Below, one piece after another: positions 53,207-61,601 of a stretch of DNA of 64,000 nt. The first letter of the stretch is position 1. Every line of letters begins with the position of its first letter. Under the pieces are notes generated by a model. That model had not been told where the DNA came from and searched no databases. It saw only the letters and a program-made list of their open reading frames with translations. A program made the translations under genes and the position numbers. Source of the DNA: JACVRW01 sp963757815 (GTDB taxonomy: Bacteria > Actinomycetota > Thermoleophilia > Solirubrobacterales > Thermoleophilaceae); contig CAVWSN010000018.1 of assembly GCA_963757815.1 (NCBI GenBank), positions 62,001 through 126,000 of the forward strand, given 5' to 3'.

Positions 53207-53330
53207 GGCGCGCCGAGCCTAGCGCCGACGCGCCGAACGGTCGGCGTTCACGAATCGAAGACCAATTCAGTCACGGTCGGCGTATGTTTCCCGCCTGACC
53301 AGTGTCCGGGCGATGCGGGAGGCGCGCGTA

Positions 53331-56300
53331 ATGAGCAAGGTCGTGTCAGAGGCAGGGAGCCGCGTAGGGCAGCGGCCGCGCATCGTGAGCGCACTCGTCG
53401 CCGCGGTTGTGGCAGTCGGCTTCAGCGGGTGGGCCGCGGCCGAGGCATCCCGTCAAGGCGCCAGCCGTGACAACGCCCGCAGCGACAAGCTCCTCTTCTT
53501 TGCCTCCGACGGCCTCCGGCAGGACGCGGTCGCGAAGTACGCGGACAAGGGCGTGGTGCCCGGGTTCCGCGAACTGCTGCGCAAGGGTGCGCGGGCCTCG
53601 GGCAACGGCCTGCTGACCCAGGCTCCGCCGAACACCGGCGCCGGCTGGTTCACCCTGACCACGGGTGCGTGGCCGGGCGTCCACGGGTCGACCAACAACA
53701 CGTTCCACACGAATGGCCAGCCCTTCGCCAACACAACATCGGCGTTCGGCGCGGGCATCCTTCAGGCCGAGACGCTGGCCCAGGCGGCCGAGCGCGGCGG
53801 GAAGAAGGTCGCCCAAATCGAGTGGGCCGGGGGTCGCAGCGGCACGATCGACGGCCCGACGCTCGACTTCCGCAACTTCCGCTCGGGACGAGGCGTCGCG
53901 ACCAACTACATCTCGCCCTCCGACTCGGCGTCGTTCACCACGTCGTTCGGCCTTCAGTTCGACCATCCGAACGGCTTCGCCGGCCAGGCGCCGTTCCCGC
54001 AGGCGGCACCCTCTCCCGCCGGCGGATGGACCGATGTACCGCAGTCCTTCAGCCCGGCGCAGGAGATGCGCCTGCGGGTGATCGACTCCGGCATGGACAA
54101 GTACGGCCTCAACGCGTACATCTACGACAGCCGGGACGACGGGCAGACGCGCTACGACCGGGTTCTGTTCTCGCGCACCAAGGATGGCGACGACGCGGTC
54201 GGTGACCTCAGGGAAGGTGAGTGGGCCGACGTCAAGGTCAGGATCCAGGGCAGCAACCTCGACGGGAAGACCGGCGGTTTCCTCGTCAAGGTCGAGCGGC
54301 TCGCGTCCGACCTGTCGCAGGTGCGGCTGTTCCACACGTCGGTCACGCGAGCGATCGCGACGTGGCCGACGTGGCCGGGCGAGCCGGGGTTCAGCGGCGA
54401 CTTCGAGGACTTCATCGCCGAGCGCTTCCCGTCGTCGCAGGCCGCCGACTTCGCCGTCCTCGAGGCCGGCATCGTCAGCGAGGAGACGTACGTTGAGCAA
54501 GGCCTCTACTGGTCAACCGCGTACCACCCGCTGATCGAGTACGTGCTCGACACGTACAAGCCCGACGTCGCCCTCGTCGGCGCCCCGACGACCGACGAGT
54601 TCCAGCATCAGTTCCTCGGGCTTGTGACGAGGAGGCTTCCCAACGGGGCCGCAAACCCGGCCTACGACGACGTCGAGGTCAACGGCACGCCCGACAACCG
54701 CGTCCAGGAGCGCAAGGCGTTCATCCGTGAGGCCTACTCGGAGGCCGACGCGACGATGCGCTTGGCCCAGAGGCACCTCCGCGACCGCGACCTGACGACG
54801 TTCGTGTCGTCCGACCACGGGTTCGCCCCGCAGTTCCTGGCGATCGACGCGAGCAAGGTGCTGGTCGATCTCGGCCTGCTCTCGCGGCCGCAGACCGCGA
54901 ACTGCCGCCCGGCGACCGGCGAGACGATCGGCAAGGCCAAGGCGTGCTGGGCCGGCGGCGCGCTGCAGATCTACCTGAACCTCGCCGGGCGCGACCCGGC
55001 GGGCGGCGGCTTCCAGCAGGTGGCGGCCGGCGACGAGGCGAGCACGGTTGCTCAGATCAAGGCCGCGTTCCTCGCGCTGGAGGACCCGAACGACTGGACG
55101 GGCGACGGCAACCCCGAAGGATGGGACGTGATCGACCGCGCCTTTACGAAGGCCGAGGCGCGCCGCATCCCCACCGGATCCGGCGGCACGACCGACATGG
55201 CCCACCCGACGCGCACCGGCGACCTCGTCGTGTTCTCCGCACCGCCGTACCAGTACGACGCGGCCACGCCCGGCACGCTGATCGCGCGTTCGGCGTTCTT
55301 CGGTCAGCACGGGTACGTCCCGGACGTCCAGGACCTCAGGTCGAACACGAACATGCGCGCCACATTCCTCGCCGGGGGCAAGGCCATCGAGGACGGCGTC
55401 GTACGCAACGTGCGCAGCATCGACCTCGCACCGACGGCCGCGTTCCTGCTCGGGATCCCGGCGCCCCAACACAGTCAGGGCGTCGTGAGGCGCGACCTCC
55501 TCGATGACGGCCGCCGCTACAAGCCGTTGTCGATCATCGGGCTGAACGACTTCCACGGCCAGCTCGACCAGACCACCTCGCTCATGGACGGCCTGAACGC
55601 GACCGTCGGAGGGGCCGCGAAGCTCGCGACGATGTTCGACGAGGAGGCGTCCTCCCTGCCTGGCCGGACGCTGCTGCTGGCGGCGGGTGACAACGTGGGT
55701 GCCTCACCGCCGAACTCGGGCCTGCTCGATGACATGCCGGCGATCGACGTGGAGAACGCGTGGGGGCTCGACGCCACCAGCTTCGGCAACCACGAGTTCG
55801 ACTTCGGGGTGGAGCGCATCCTGGCCCACCAGGAACGCGCCGACTTCCCGTTCCTCTCGGCGAACATCGTCGAGGAGGCCACCGGCAGGGAACCCGACTG
55901 GATGCAGACCTCCAAGGTGTTCCGCGTCAACGGCGTGCGCGTCGGGGTCATCGGCGCCACCGTCAGGACGACGCCCGAGCTCGTGCGCGCCGACGCCACG
56001 GAGGGGCTCGTGTTCCTCGACGAGGCGGAGCGCATCCGCAGGGAGTCGGCGCTGCTTCGCAGGCGAGGCGTGAGGGTGCAGCTCGTCGTCATCCACGAGG
56101 GGGCGGTGCTCGGCGCGAACCGGGTGAACGGCCGTCCCGCGGCACCGTGGGAGGGCCCGATCATCGGGATCGTCGAGGCGCTGCAGGACACGACAATCGA
56201 CCTCGTGATCGCGGGCCACACGCACCGCGCGGCCAACACCTTCGTCGGCCGCATCCCCGTGGTCGAGGGCTTCAACGCCGGCGCCAGCTACTCGGTGGCT

Positions 56301-57056
56301 CAGCTGATGCTCAAGGGCTCGGACGTGGTCTGGGCGGGCACGGCCACGCGCACCGCCAAGAACCTGGGCGTGGCCTCCCGGGCCGACGTGCAGGCGATAG
56401 TCGACGCGGCGAACGCCGAGACGGCGGAGCTGCGCAACCAGGTGATCGGGACGCAGAGCGTGGACATCCGGCGCGACCCGGCCCGTCTGACCGAATCCGC
56501 GATGGGCAACCTCGTGGCCGACGCGATGCGCGACAAGTACCCCGGTGTCGACGCCGCGCTGACGAACTCGGGAGGCCTGCGCGCGGACATAGTCAGCTCA
56601 CCGCCGTCCGCAGGCGAGCAGCCCGGCGAGATCACGTGGGGCGAGGTCTTCGCGGTGCTGCCGTTCGGCAACCGCACCGTGATCGAGACGCTCACCGGCG
56701 AGCAGCTGAGGGCGGCGCTCGTGAACGGGTTCCAGCCCGCGTGCGACCCGGCCTTCCCGGGTGGTACCGGGCGCTTCCCGCAGGTCGCGGGACTGCGGGT
56801 CACCTACACGTGCAACGGCACGACGCCGGCAGTGACGGGCCTGGCCCGGGCCGACGGAACCCCGGTCGCCCCGACCGACACGGTACGCCTCGTCACCAAC
56901 GACTTCATGTTCGGCGGTGGCGACGGCTACACGGCGTTGGCGGGCGGCACCGACGTGTTGCAGCCCGGTGACGGCCTGCTCGAGGTGACGATCGAGTACA
57001 TCACCGCCAACTCGCCGGTCGCGCCGGCCGTGGAGGGACGCATCGTCAGGGGCTGA
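53331..57056 (+). CDS. Secreted alkaline-phosphatase-superfamily phosphodiesterase fused to 5'-nucleotidase
   Basis: The product is about 1,241 aa. ATG 53331 is preceded by GGGAGG; ATG 53313 is also in frame. An N-terminal hydrophobic stretch (IVSALVAAVVAVGFSGWAAA) is a probable signal peptide. Residues about 50-700 form a type I phosphodiesterase/nucleotide pyrophosphatase domain: LLFFASDGLRQDAVA, a nucleophile region APPNTGAGWFTLTTGAWPG, metal sites in PTTDEFQHQF and SSDHGFAPQF, and FGQHGYVPD. Residues about 735-1240 form a complete UshA-type 5'-nucleotidase: IIGLNDFHGQL, AAGDNVGASP, FGNHEFDFG, VIAGHTHRA, LTNSGGLRADI and TNDFMFGGGDGYTAL. The two halves could act in sequence, releasing nucleoside monophosphate and then phosphate outside the cell. 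Confidence 0.9.
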   Translation: MSKVVSEAGSRVGQRPRIVSALVAAVVAVGFSGWAAAEASRQGASRDNARSDKLLFFASDGLRQDAVAKYADKGVVPGFRELLRKGARASGNGLLTQAPPNTGAGWFTLTTGAWPGVHGSTNNTFHTNGQPFANTTSAFGAGILQAETLAQAAERGGKKVAQIEWAGGRSGTIDGPTLDFRNFRSGRGVATNYISPSDSASFTTSFGLQFDHPNGFAGQAPFPQAAPSPAGGWTDVPQSFSPAQEMRLRVIDSGMDKYGLNAYIYDSRDDGQTRYDRVLFSRTKDGDDAVGDLREGEWADVKVRIQGSNLDGKTGGFLVKVERLASDLSQVRLFHTSVTRAIATWPTWPGEPGFSGDFEDFIAERFPSSQAADFAVLEAGIVSEETYVEQGLYWSTAYHPLIEYVLDTYKPDVALVGAPTTDEFQHQFLGLVTRRLPNGAANPAYDDVEVNGTPDNRVQERKAFIREAYSEADATMRLAQRHLRDRDLTTFVSSDHGFAPQFLAIDASKVLVDLGLLSRPQTANCRPATGETIGKAKACWAGGALQIYLNLAGRDPAGGGFQQVAAGDEASTVAQIKAAFLALEDPNDWTGDGNPEGWDVIDRAFTKAEARRIPTGSGGTTDMAHPTRTGDLVVFSAPPYQYDAATPGTLIARSAFFGQHGYVPDVQDLRSNTNMRATFLAGGKAIEDGVVRNVRSIDLAPTAAFLLGIPAPQHSQGVVRRDLLDDGRRYKPLSIIGLNDFHGQLDQTTSLMDGLNATVGGAAKLATMFDEEASSLPGRTLLLAAGDNVGASPPNSGLLDDMPAIDVENAWGLDATSFGNHEFDFGVERILAHQERADFPFLSANIVEEATGREPDWMQTSKVFRVNGVRVGVIGATVRTTPELVRADATEGLVFLDEAERIRRESALLRRRGVRVQLVVIHEGAVLGANRVNGRPAAPWEGPIIGIVEALQDTTIDLVIAGHTHRAANTFVGRIPVVEGFNAGASYSVAQLMLKGSDVVWAGTATRTAKNLGVASRADVQAIVDAANAETAELRNQVIGTQSVDIRRDPARLTESAMGNLVADAMRDKYPGVDAALTNSGGLRADIVSSPPSAGEQPGEITWGEVFAVLPFGNRTVIETLTGEQLRAALVNGFQPACDPAFPGGTGRFPQVAGLRVTYTCNGTTPAVTGLARADGTPVAPTDTVRLVTNDFMFGGGDGYTALAGGTDVLQPGDGLLEVTIEYITANSPVAPAVEGRIVRG

Positions 57057-57082
57057 TCCCGAACGCCGTCCGCGGGGCCCGC

Positions 57083-58039
57083 TCAGAGCAGCGCCCGGAC
57101 CGCTGCCACCACGTCCGCGGCCCCGGGCAGCGCGTCCTTCTCGAGCGAGGGCGCAAACGGGATCGGCAGGTCCGGCATCGTCACGCGGCGAACGGCCACC
57201 GGGCCCGCTCCCTCCACGGCGAGCGCTACGACCTCCGCCGCGTATCCGCCCTGCGGCGGGCCTTCCTCGACGACCACCAAACGACCGGTGCGTGTGACCG
57301 ACTCGACGATCGTGTCGCCGTCGAGCGGGCGCAGGGTGCGCAGGTCGATCACGTCCGCCTCGACCCCCTCGCCCGCGAGCTCGCCGGCGGCCTCGAGCGC
57401 GACATCGACCATTGCGAGCGCGGCGGCGATCGTCACGTCCCCGCCCGCCCGCCTCAGCACCGCGCGATCGAGTCCCGGCTCGCCGTCGCCGTCCAGCTCC
57501 CCCTTGCGCGCGTACAGGCCCTTGTGCTCGAACACGATCACCGGATTCGGGTCCTGGATCGCCGCGCGCGTGATCGCGTAGGCGTCCGCCGGCGTCGACG
57601 GCGCGACCAGCCTCAGCCCCGGCTCGCCCATGAACAGCCCGGTCGGGGTCTGCGAATGGCACGGGCCGAAGCTCGCGCCCGCACCCACGGCGCTGCGCAC
57701 CGTCAGCGGCACCGACGCCTGCTCGTTCGACAGGTACCAGTACTTCGACGCCTGGTTCCCGAGTGTGTCGACCACGAGCCCGAGGAAATCGCCGAACATG
57801 ATCTCCACGACCGGCTTCAGCCCGCGCACGGCCGCTCCGAAGGCGGCCGAGGTGAAGGCCAGCTCGGAGATGGGCGTGTCCAGCACGCGCCGGTCGCCGA
57901 AACGCTCGGCGAGCCCGGGGGTCACGTTGAAGACGCCGCCCTGGGACACGTCCTCGCCCATCAGCACGACCCGCTCGTCGGCCTCCATCTCGTCCGCCAG
58001 CGCGCTGCGGACAGCTTCGCGATAGGCCACGGGCGCCAT
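57083..58039 (-). CDS. 2-oxoacid dehydrogenase E1 component, beta subunit
   Basis: The product has 318 aa and begins MAPVAYREAVRSALADEMEAD. The thiamine-diphosphate-activating Glu is in VVLMGEDVSQGGVFNVTPGL, then RVLDTPISELAFTSAAFGAA, and the C-terminal transketolase domain has VEADVIDLRTLRPLDGDTI. It pairs with the alpha subunit, whose stop overlaps its start by one base (TGATG). No E2 or E3 gene follows, so this E1 could work with E2/E3 encoded elsewhere or with an acetoin-dehydrogenase-type partner. Confidence 0.92.
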   Translation of the reverse strand: MAPVAYREAVRSALADEMEADERVVLMGEDVSQGGVFNVTPGLAERFGDRRVLDTPISELAFTSAAFGAAVRGLKPVVEIMFGDFLGLVVDTLGNQASKYWYLSNEQASVPLTVRSAVGAGASFGPCHSQTPTGLFMGEPGLRLVAPSTPADAYAITRAAIQDPNPVIVFEHKGLYARKGELDGDGEPGLDRAVLRRAGGDVTIAAALAMVDVALEAAGELAGEGVEADVIDLRTLRPLDGDTIVESVTRTGRLVVVEEGPPQGGYAAEVVALAVEGAGPVAVRRVTMPDLPIPFAPSLEKDALPGAADVVAAVRALL

Positions 58040-59007
58040 CAGCGCACCCGGCCCGCCGTCGCCATGCGAGCGCCGTGAGCCGGCGCCTGTCCACGGGCCC
58101 GCTCGAGCGCCGCGGTCATCTCGCGCTCCGCGTCGGCCCGGAGCGCCTCGGCCTCCTGCTCGCCGAGCCGCTCGGCGAGGCGCGGCAGCGGGTCGCGCGC
58201 AAGCCAGCTGTCGACCTCCTCCGGCGGCCGGTACTTGGCCGGGTCGCTGCGCGAGTGCCCGAAGTGACGGTAGGTCAGGAACTCGATCAGCGTCGGTCCG
58301 TTCCCTGCGCGGGCGCGCTCGACCGCCCGGGCGGCGGACTCCCGCGCCGCGAGCACGTCGTTGCCGTCGACGATCTCCCACGGGATGCCGTACGCCTCCG
58401 CGCGGTGTGCGAGGCGGCCGCCCGCAGTCGTCTCGTCCATGTGCGTCCACTCCCCGTAGAGGTTGTTCTCGCAGGCGTAGACGACCGGGAGGCCGCGCAC
58501 CCCGGCGAAGTTGAGGCACTCGTGGAAGTAGGCCTGGTTGAGCGCCCCGTCGCCGAAGAACGCGGCAGCCACGCCGTCGTCGCCGGTGAGCTCGGCGGCG
58601 AGCGCCGCCCCCGTGGCGGCGCCGATCGAGCCGCCGACGATGCCGAAGCAGCCCAGCAGCCGATGCTCGAGGTCGATCACGTTCATAGATCCGCCGCGCC
58701 CCCCGCAGATGCCGCCCTCGCGGCCCAGGAACTCCGCGAACAGAGCCTCGGGATCGCAGCCGAGGGCAAGTGCGGCGCCGTGGCCGCGGTATGTGGCCGC
58801 CACGCAGTCGTTCGGCCCAAGCGCCTCGCAAACCCCGACCGAGACCGCCTCCTGGCCGCTGCAGAGGTGCGTGGTGCCGCGGATCTCGCCGGACTGGAAG
58901 GCGCGCATGACCGCGTCCTCGAACGAGCGGATCCGCGCCATCGCCAGGTAGAGGCGGGCGAGCTCGGCGCGCTCGACCGACGCGGGGGTCTCGACCGTCA
59001 CTCTCAT
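58039..59007 (-). CDS. 2-oxoacid dehydrogenase E1 component, alpha subunit
   Basis: The product has 322 aa. The thiamine diphosphate motif is FFGDGALNQAYFHECLNFAG then CENNLYGEWTHM. RGTTHLCSGQEAVSVGV and ATYRGHGAALALGCD are typical E1-alpha blocks, with the loop YRHFGHSRSDPAKYR. The length and the GGRGGSMNVID motif best fit pyruvate or acetoin dehydrogenase E1 alpha. Its promoter region is shared with the divergent IclR gene, which probably controls it. Confidence 0.92.
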   Translation of the reverse strand: MRVTVETPASVERAELARLYLAMARIRSFEDAVMRAFQSGEIRGTTHLCSGQEAVSVGVCEALGPNDCVAATYRGHGAALALGCDPEALFAEFLGREGGICGGRGGSMNVIDLEHRLLGCFGIVGGSIGAATGAALAAELTGDDGVAAAFFGDGALNQAYFHECLNFAGVRGLPVVYACENNLYGEWTHMDETTAGGRLAHRAEAYGIPWEIVDGNDVLAARESAARAVERARAGNGPTLIEFLTYRHFGHSRSDPAKYRPPEEVDSWLARDPLPRLAERLGEQEAEALRADAEREMTAALERARGQAPAHGARMATAGRVR

Positions 59008-59051
59008 CCGCGCCTCCTCGTCGGGAGTATTCTCACTAGGCGGACAGCAGT

Positions 59052-59059
59052 ATCCGGAT
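59052..59059. promoter_or_regulatory. Short palindrome in the E1/IclR divergent promoter
   Basis: ATCCGGAT is a perfect 8-bp palindrome. It sits in the 72-bp gap between the E1 alpha gene and the IclR gene, where an IclR-type operator would be expected. The arms are short, so this is tentative. Confidence 0.3.
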
Positions 59060-59079
59060 CACGATAACATCGCGCGCAA

Positions 59080-59868
59080 ATGGCGCAGGAGAACTCGGTT
59101 CGGGTCCTGGGAAAGGCGTCGCGCTTGCTCGATCTGCTCGCCGAGCGCGGCGAGCTGACCGTCCAGGCGCTGGCCGATGCCGCCGGAGAGCCGCGCAGCT
59201 CCGTGTACCGGCTGCTGGCGGGCCTGCGCGAGGTCGAGCTGGTCGAACCGGGAGCGCGCCGCGGCACCTACCGGCTGGGCATCAAGGTGCTCCGGCTGTC
59301 GGGCGCGGTCACCTCGCGCTTCGACGAGCGGCGCGCGGCGCTGCCGGCCATGGAGCGCCTCCACGAGCTGACCGAGGAGACCGTGTTCCTGAGCATTCAC
59401 CGCGTGCGCGAGGCCGTCTGCATCGAGCGCATCGACGGGCGCTGGGTCCGGTCGATGGCGCTGACGCTCGGGGGCTCCCTTCCGCTCCACATCGGCGCGG
59501 GCCCGAGAACCCTGCTCGCGTTCGCAGGCCGGAACGCCTGGATGGAGTACCTGGCCGGCGGCGAGCTCGAGCCGTTCACGCCGCACTCCTTCACCGACCC
59601 CGACGATCTGATCGCCGACCTGGAGGCCACGTCGCGGCGCGGCTATGCGATCAGCGACGAGGACGTCGTGGTCGGAATGGCGGCCCTCGGCGCGCCGATC
59701 TTCGACTACCGCGGACACCTGCGAGCCGCGATCTCGTTCAGCGGGCCCAGGCCGGGCGTCCTCGGCGAGCGCGTGAAGGAGAACGTGCAGGCGGTACGCG
59801 CCGCCGCCCGCGAGATCTCGCGCGGGCTCGGGTTCGGCGCCGAGGCCGCGGGCATGAGTGCGGCGTGA
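59080..59868 (+). CDS. IclR-family transcriptional regulator
   Basis: The product has 262 aa. The N-terminal winged helix reads VRVLGKASRLLDLLAERGELTVQALADAAGEPRSSVYRLLAGL; the C-terminal effector domain has PLHIGAGPRTLLAFAG, DVVVGMAALGAPIFDYRGHLRAAISFSG and VKENVQAVRAAAREIS. IclR proteins usually control catabolic genes in response to a pathway metabolite. It is divergent from the E1 pair and overlaps the VOC gene by 4 bp, so both directions probably belong to its regulon. Confidence 0.92.
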   Translation: MAQENSVRVLGKASRLLDLLAERGELTVQALADAAGEPRSSVYRLLAGLREVELVEPGARRGTYRLGIKVLRLSGAVTSRFDERRAALPAMERLHELTEETVFLSIHRVREAVCIERIDGRWVRSMALTLGGSLPLHIGAGPRTLLAFAGRNAWMEYLAGGELEPFTPHSFTDPDDLIADLEATSRRGYAISDEDVVVGMAALGAPIFDYRGHLRAAISFSGPRPGVLGERVKENVQAVRAAAREISRGLGFGAEAAGMSAA

Positions 59869-60365
59869 GCGCGCTGCCGGCGTTCGCCGGCCGCCCGGTC
59901 GGGCAGGTGGGCATCGTCGTGCGCGACCTCGGCGTGGCACTCGAGCGCTACGCCGGCGATTGGGGCCTCGGGCCCTGGCGCTGCTGGACCTACGGGCCGG
60001 CGACCGTGCCCCAGCTCGGCTTCCGGGGAGGCCCAGGGGAGTTCGAGATGCGGATCGCGCTCTGCGGGAAGGACCCTCAGCTGGAGCTGCTCGAGCCGAT
60101 CCGGGGGCCGAGCATCTACCACGAGTGGCTGGAGGAGCACGGTGAGGGCGTCCATCACCTGGGCGTCTACGTCCCCTCGATGGACGAGGCGCTCGCGGCG
60201 ATGGCGGCCGCGGGCCACGAGCCGGTGCAGTGGGGCAGGGGCTACGGCGCGGAGGGGGACGGCGCCTTCGCCTACTTCGACACGCGCCCGTTGTTGGCGG
60301 TCTACCTCGAGCTGCTCGAGGTGCCGCGGATTCGCGTGGAGCCCGAGCGGGTGTACCCGGCCTGA
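59865..60365 (+). CDS. VOC-family protein, methylmalonyl-CoA epimerase-like
   Basis: The product has 166 aa from GTG 59865, overlapping the IclR stop (GTGA). It reads VGQVGIVVRDLGVALERYAGDWGLGPW, LELLEPIRGPSIYHEWLEEHGEGVHHLGVYV and LLAVYLELLEVPR. His in GVHHLGVYV and Glu in LELLEP and YLELLE match the metal ligands of methylmalonyl-CoA epimerase and glyoxalase I; the first-strand ligand is Gln (GQVGIVV), as in some epimerases. Co-translation with the regulator supports a role in the same catabolic pathway. Confidence 0.87.
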   Translation: MSALPAFAGRPVGQVGIVVRDLGVALERYAGDWGLGPWRCWTYGPATVPQLGFRGGPGEFEMRIALCGKDPQLELLEPIRGPSIYHEWLEEHGEGVHHLGVYVPSMDEALAAMAAAGHEPVQWGRGYGAEGDGAFAYFDTRPLLAVYLELLEVPRIRVEPERVYPA

Positions 60366-60378
60366 GCCTCCGTGCCCG

Positions 60379-61509
60379 CTACTGCTCGTCGGCCGGGCGC
60401 GTGCGGTCGTGGACGTGACCGGCCCCGTCGGCCGCGGGCGCGACTCGGAGCGCCTCGAAGGCCGGGAAGCGGCTCTCGACCTCGATGGCGCGACCCGTCG
60501 ACGCGGCGCGCGCCGCGGCCTCGATGACCTCGTGCAGGTGCACGTCGAGCGCGGGTTCGTCGAGCGGCTTGGCGCCAGATCCGATCGCGACGACCGCCTC
60601 GCGCAGCCCGTCGGCCCAGAGCCAGGTGGTGTCCTCGGGTTCGAACAGCTCCCAGCTCCCGGTGCTCTCGCGGTACAGCTCGATGCCGTGCGGGTCCCAG
60701 TCGTCGCCCAGCAGGTTGGCCGTCCCCTCGGTGCCGTAGAGCTCGAGTCCGGGGCGCCGGTAGCGCCAGGTGATGTGCGAGGCGAGCACCGACGAGAGCG
60801 CCCCGCCGTCGTGGCGGAGAACGAGCTGCCAGGTATCGGGATCGCCGGCCTCCACCTCCTCCCCGCCGATCTCGCGAGTCGGGAGGGCCGTCGCGCTTGC
60901 GGCCAGCACCTCCGTGACCGGTCCCAGCAGCGCGGCAAGCGACTTCAGGTTGTAGACGCCCACATCGCCGAGCGTCGCCGCGGTGTCCTGGTGGTACCAG
61001 GCCGCCCATGTCGAACCCGGGTTGCCGTAGTGCGCACGGGCCGCATGGACCCGCCCCAGCGCCCCCTCGTGCACCAGCGTCCATAGCCGCCGGAAGCTCG
61101 GGCTCAGATGGACGAAGGGAGCGCAGATGAGCAGGCGCGACTCCTCACCGGCCCGCTCGACGAGCTCCCGCGCCGTCGCGGCGCGGTCCGCCAGCGGCTT
61201 CTCGCACAGCACGTGCTTACCGGCCGCGAGCGCCCCCGCCACGAGCTCCGCGTGACTGGACGGCGGTGTGAGGATCACGACCAGGTCGACGGCCGGGTCG
61301 GCGAGCACCTCCTCGGCTTCCGCGACGACCCGAGCGCCGGGGCGACGGCCCAGCAGGGCCTCCCGCGTCTCCGGCCGCCGGGCACAGATCGGGCCCTCCA
61401 CCGCCAGCCCGCGCGGCACAAGGCGATCCAGCATCTGCAGGTAGGCAGGGAGGACGTTTCCCGCGCCGATGAAGCCGACGTTAACCGGTGTTGACTCGGC
61501 GCCGGTCAC
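60379..61509 (-). CDS. Gfo/Idh/MocA-family oxidoreductase
   Basis: The product has 376 aa. The Rossmann N-domain begins VNVGFIGAGNVLPAYLQML; the family motif is KHVLCEKPLADRAATARELV, with the conserved Lys of EKP. VHLSPSFRRLWTLVHEGALGRVHAARAHY and TWAAWYHQDTAATLGDVGVYNLKSLAALLG (GDxGVY; the usual GGG.L.D.G becomes ATLGDVGVY) are typical of the catalytic C-domain. It should oxidise or reduce a sugar, inositol or related polyol with NAD(P). It is divergent from the ABC importer operon. Confidence 0.9.
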   Translation of the reverse strand: MTGAESTPVNVGFIGAGNVLPAYLQMLDRLVPRGLAVEGPICARRPETREALLGRRPGARVVAEAEEVLADPAVDLVVILTPPSSHAELVAGALAAGKHVLCEKPLADRAATARELVERAGEESRLLICAPFVHLSPSFRRLWTLVHEGALGRVHAARAHYGNPGSTWAAWYHQDTAATLGDVGVYNLKSLAALLGPVTEVLAASATALPTREIGGEEVEAGDPDTWQLVLRHDGGALSSVLASHITWRYRRPGLELYGTEGTANLLGDDWDPHGIELYRESTGSWELFEPEDTTWLWADGLREAVVAIGSGAKPLDEPALDVHLHEVIEAAARAASTGRAIEVESRFPAFEALRVAPAADGAGHVHDRTRPADEQ

Positions 61510-61601
61510 GCGGCTAAGTTACCGCAGTCTGGGTTCGGGTGTTCGCATGGTGAGAATCGCCGGAGAGCGAGCGCACCGGACCCCGGGAGAGGAGAGGCCA
61601 G

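Noticed and set aside
53238..53283. Direct repeats CGGTCGGCGT before the phosphodiesterase/nucleotidase gene, considered as a Pho box
   Set aside because: The repeats are 36 bp apart and do not match the 11-bp-unit PHO box; nearby GTTCA and ATTCA elements are spaced 19 bp, also wrong.
57083..58831. A 582-codon fusion of E1 beta with an upstream domain
   Set aside because: The extra part is an out-of-frame shadow of E1 alpha; the beta subunit starts at ATG 58039 and has normal length.
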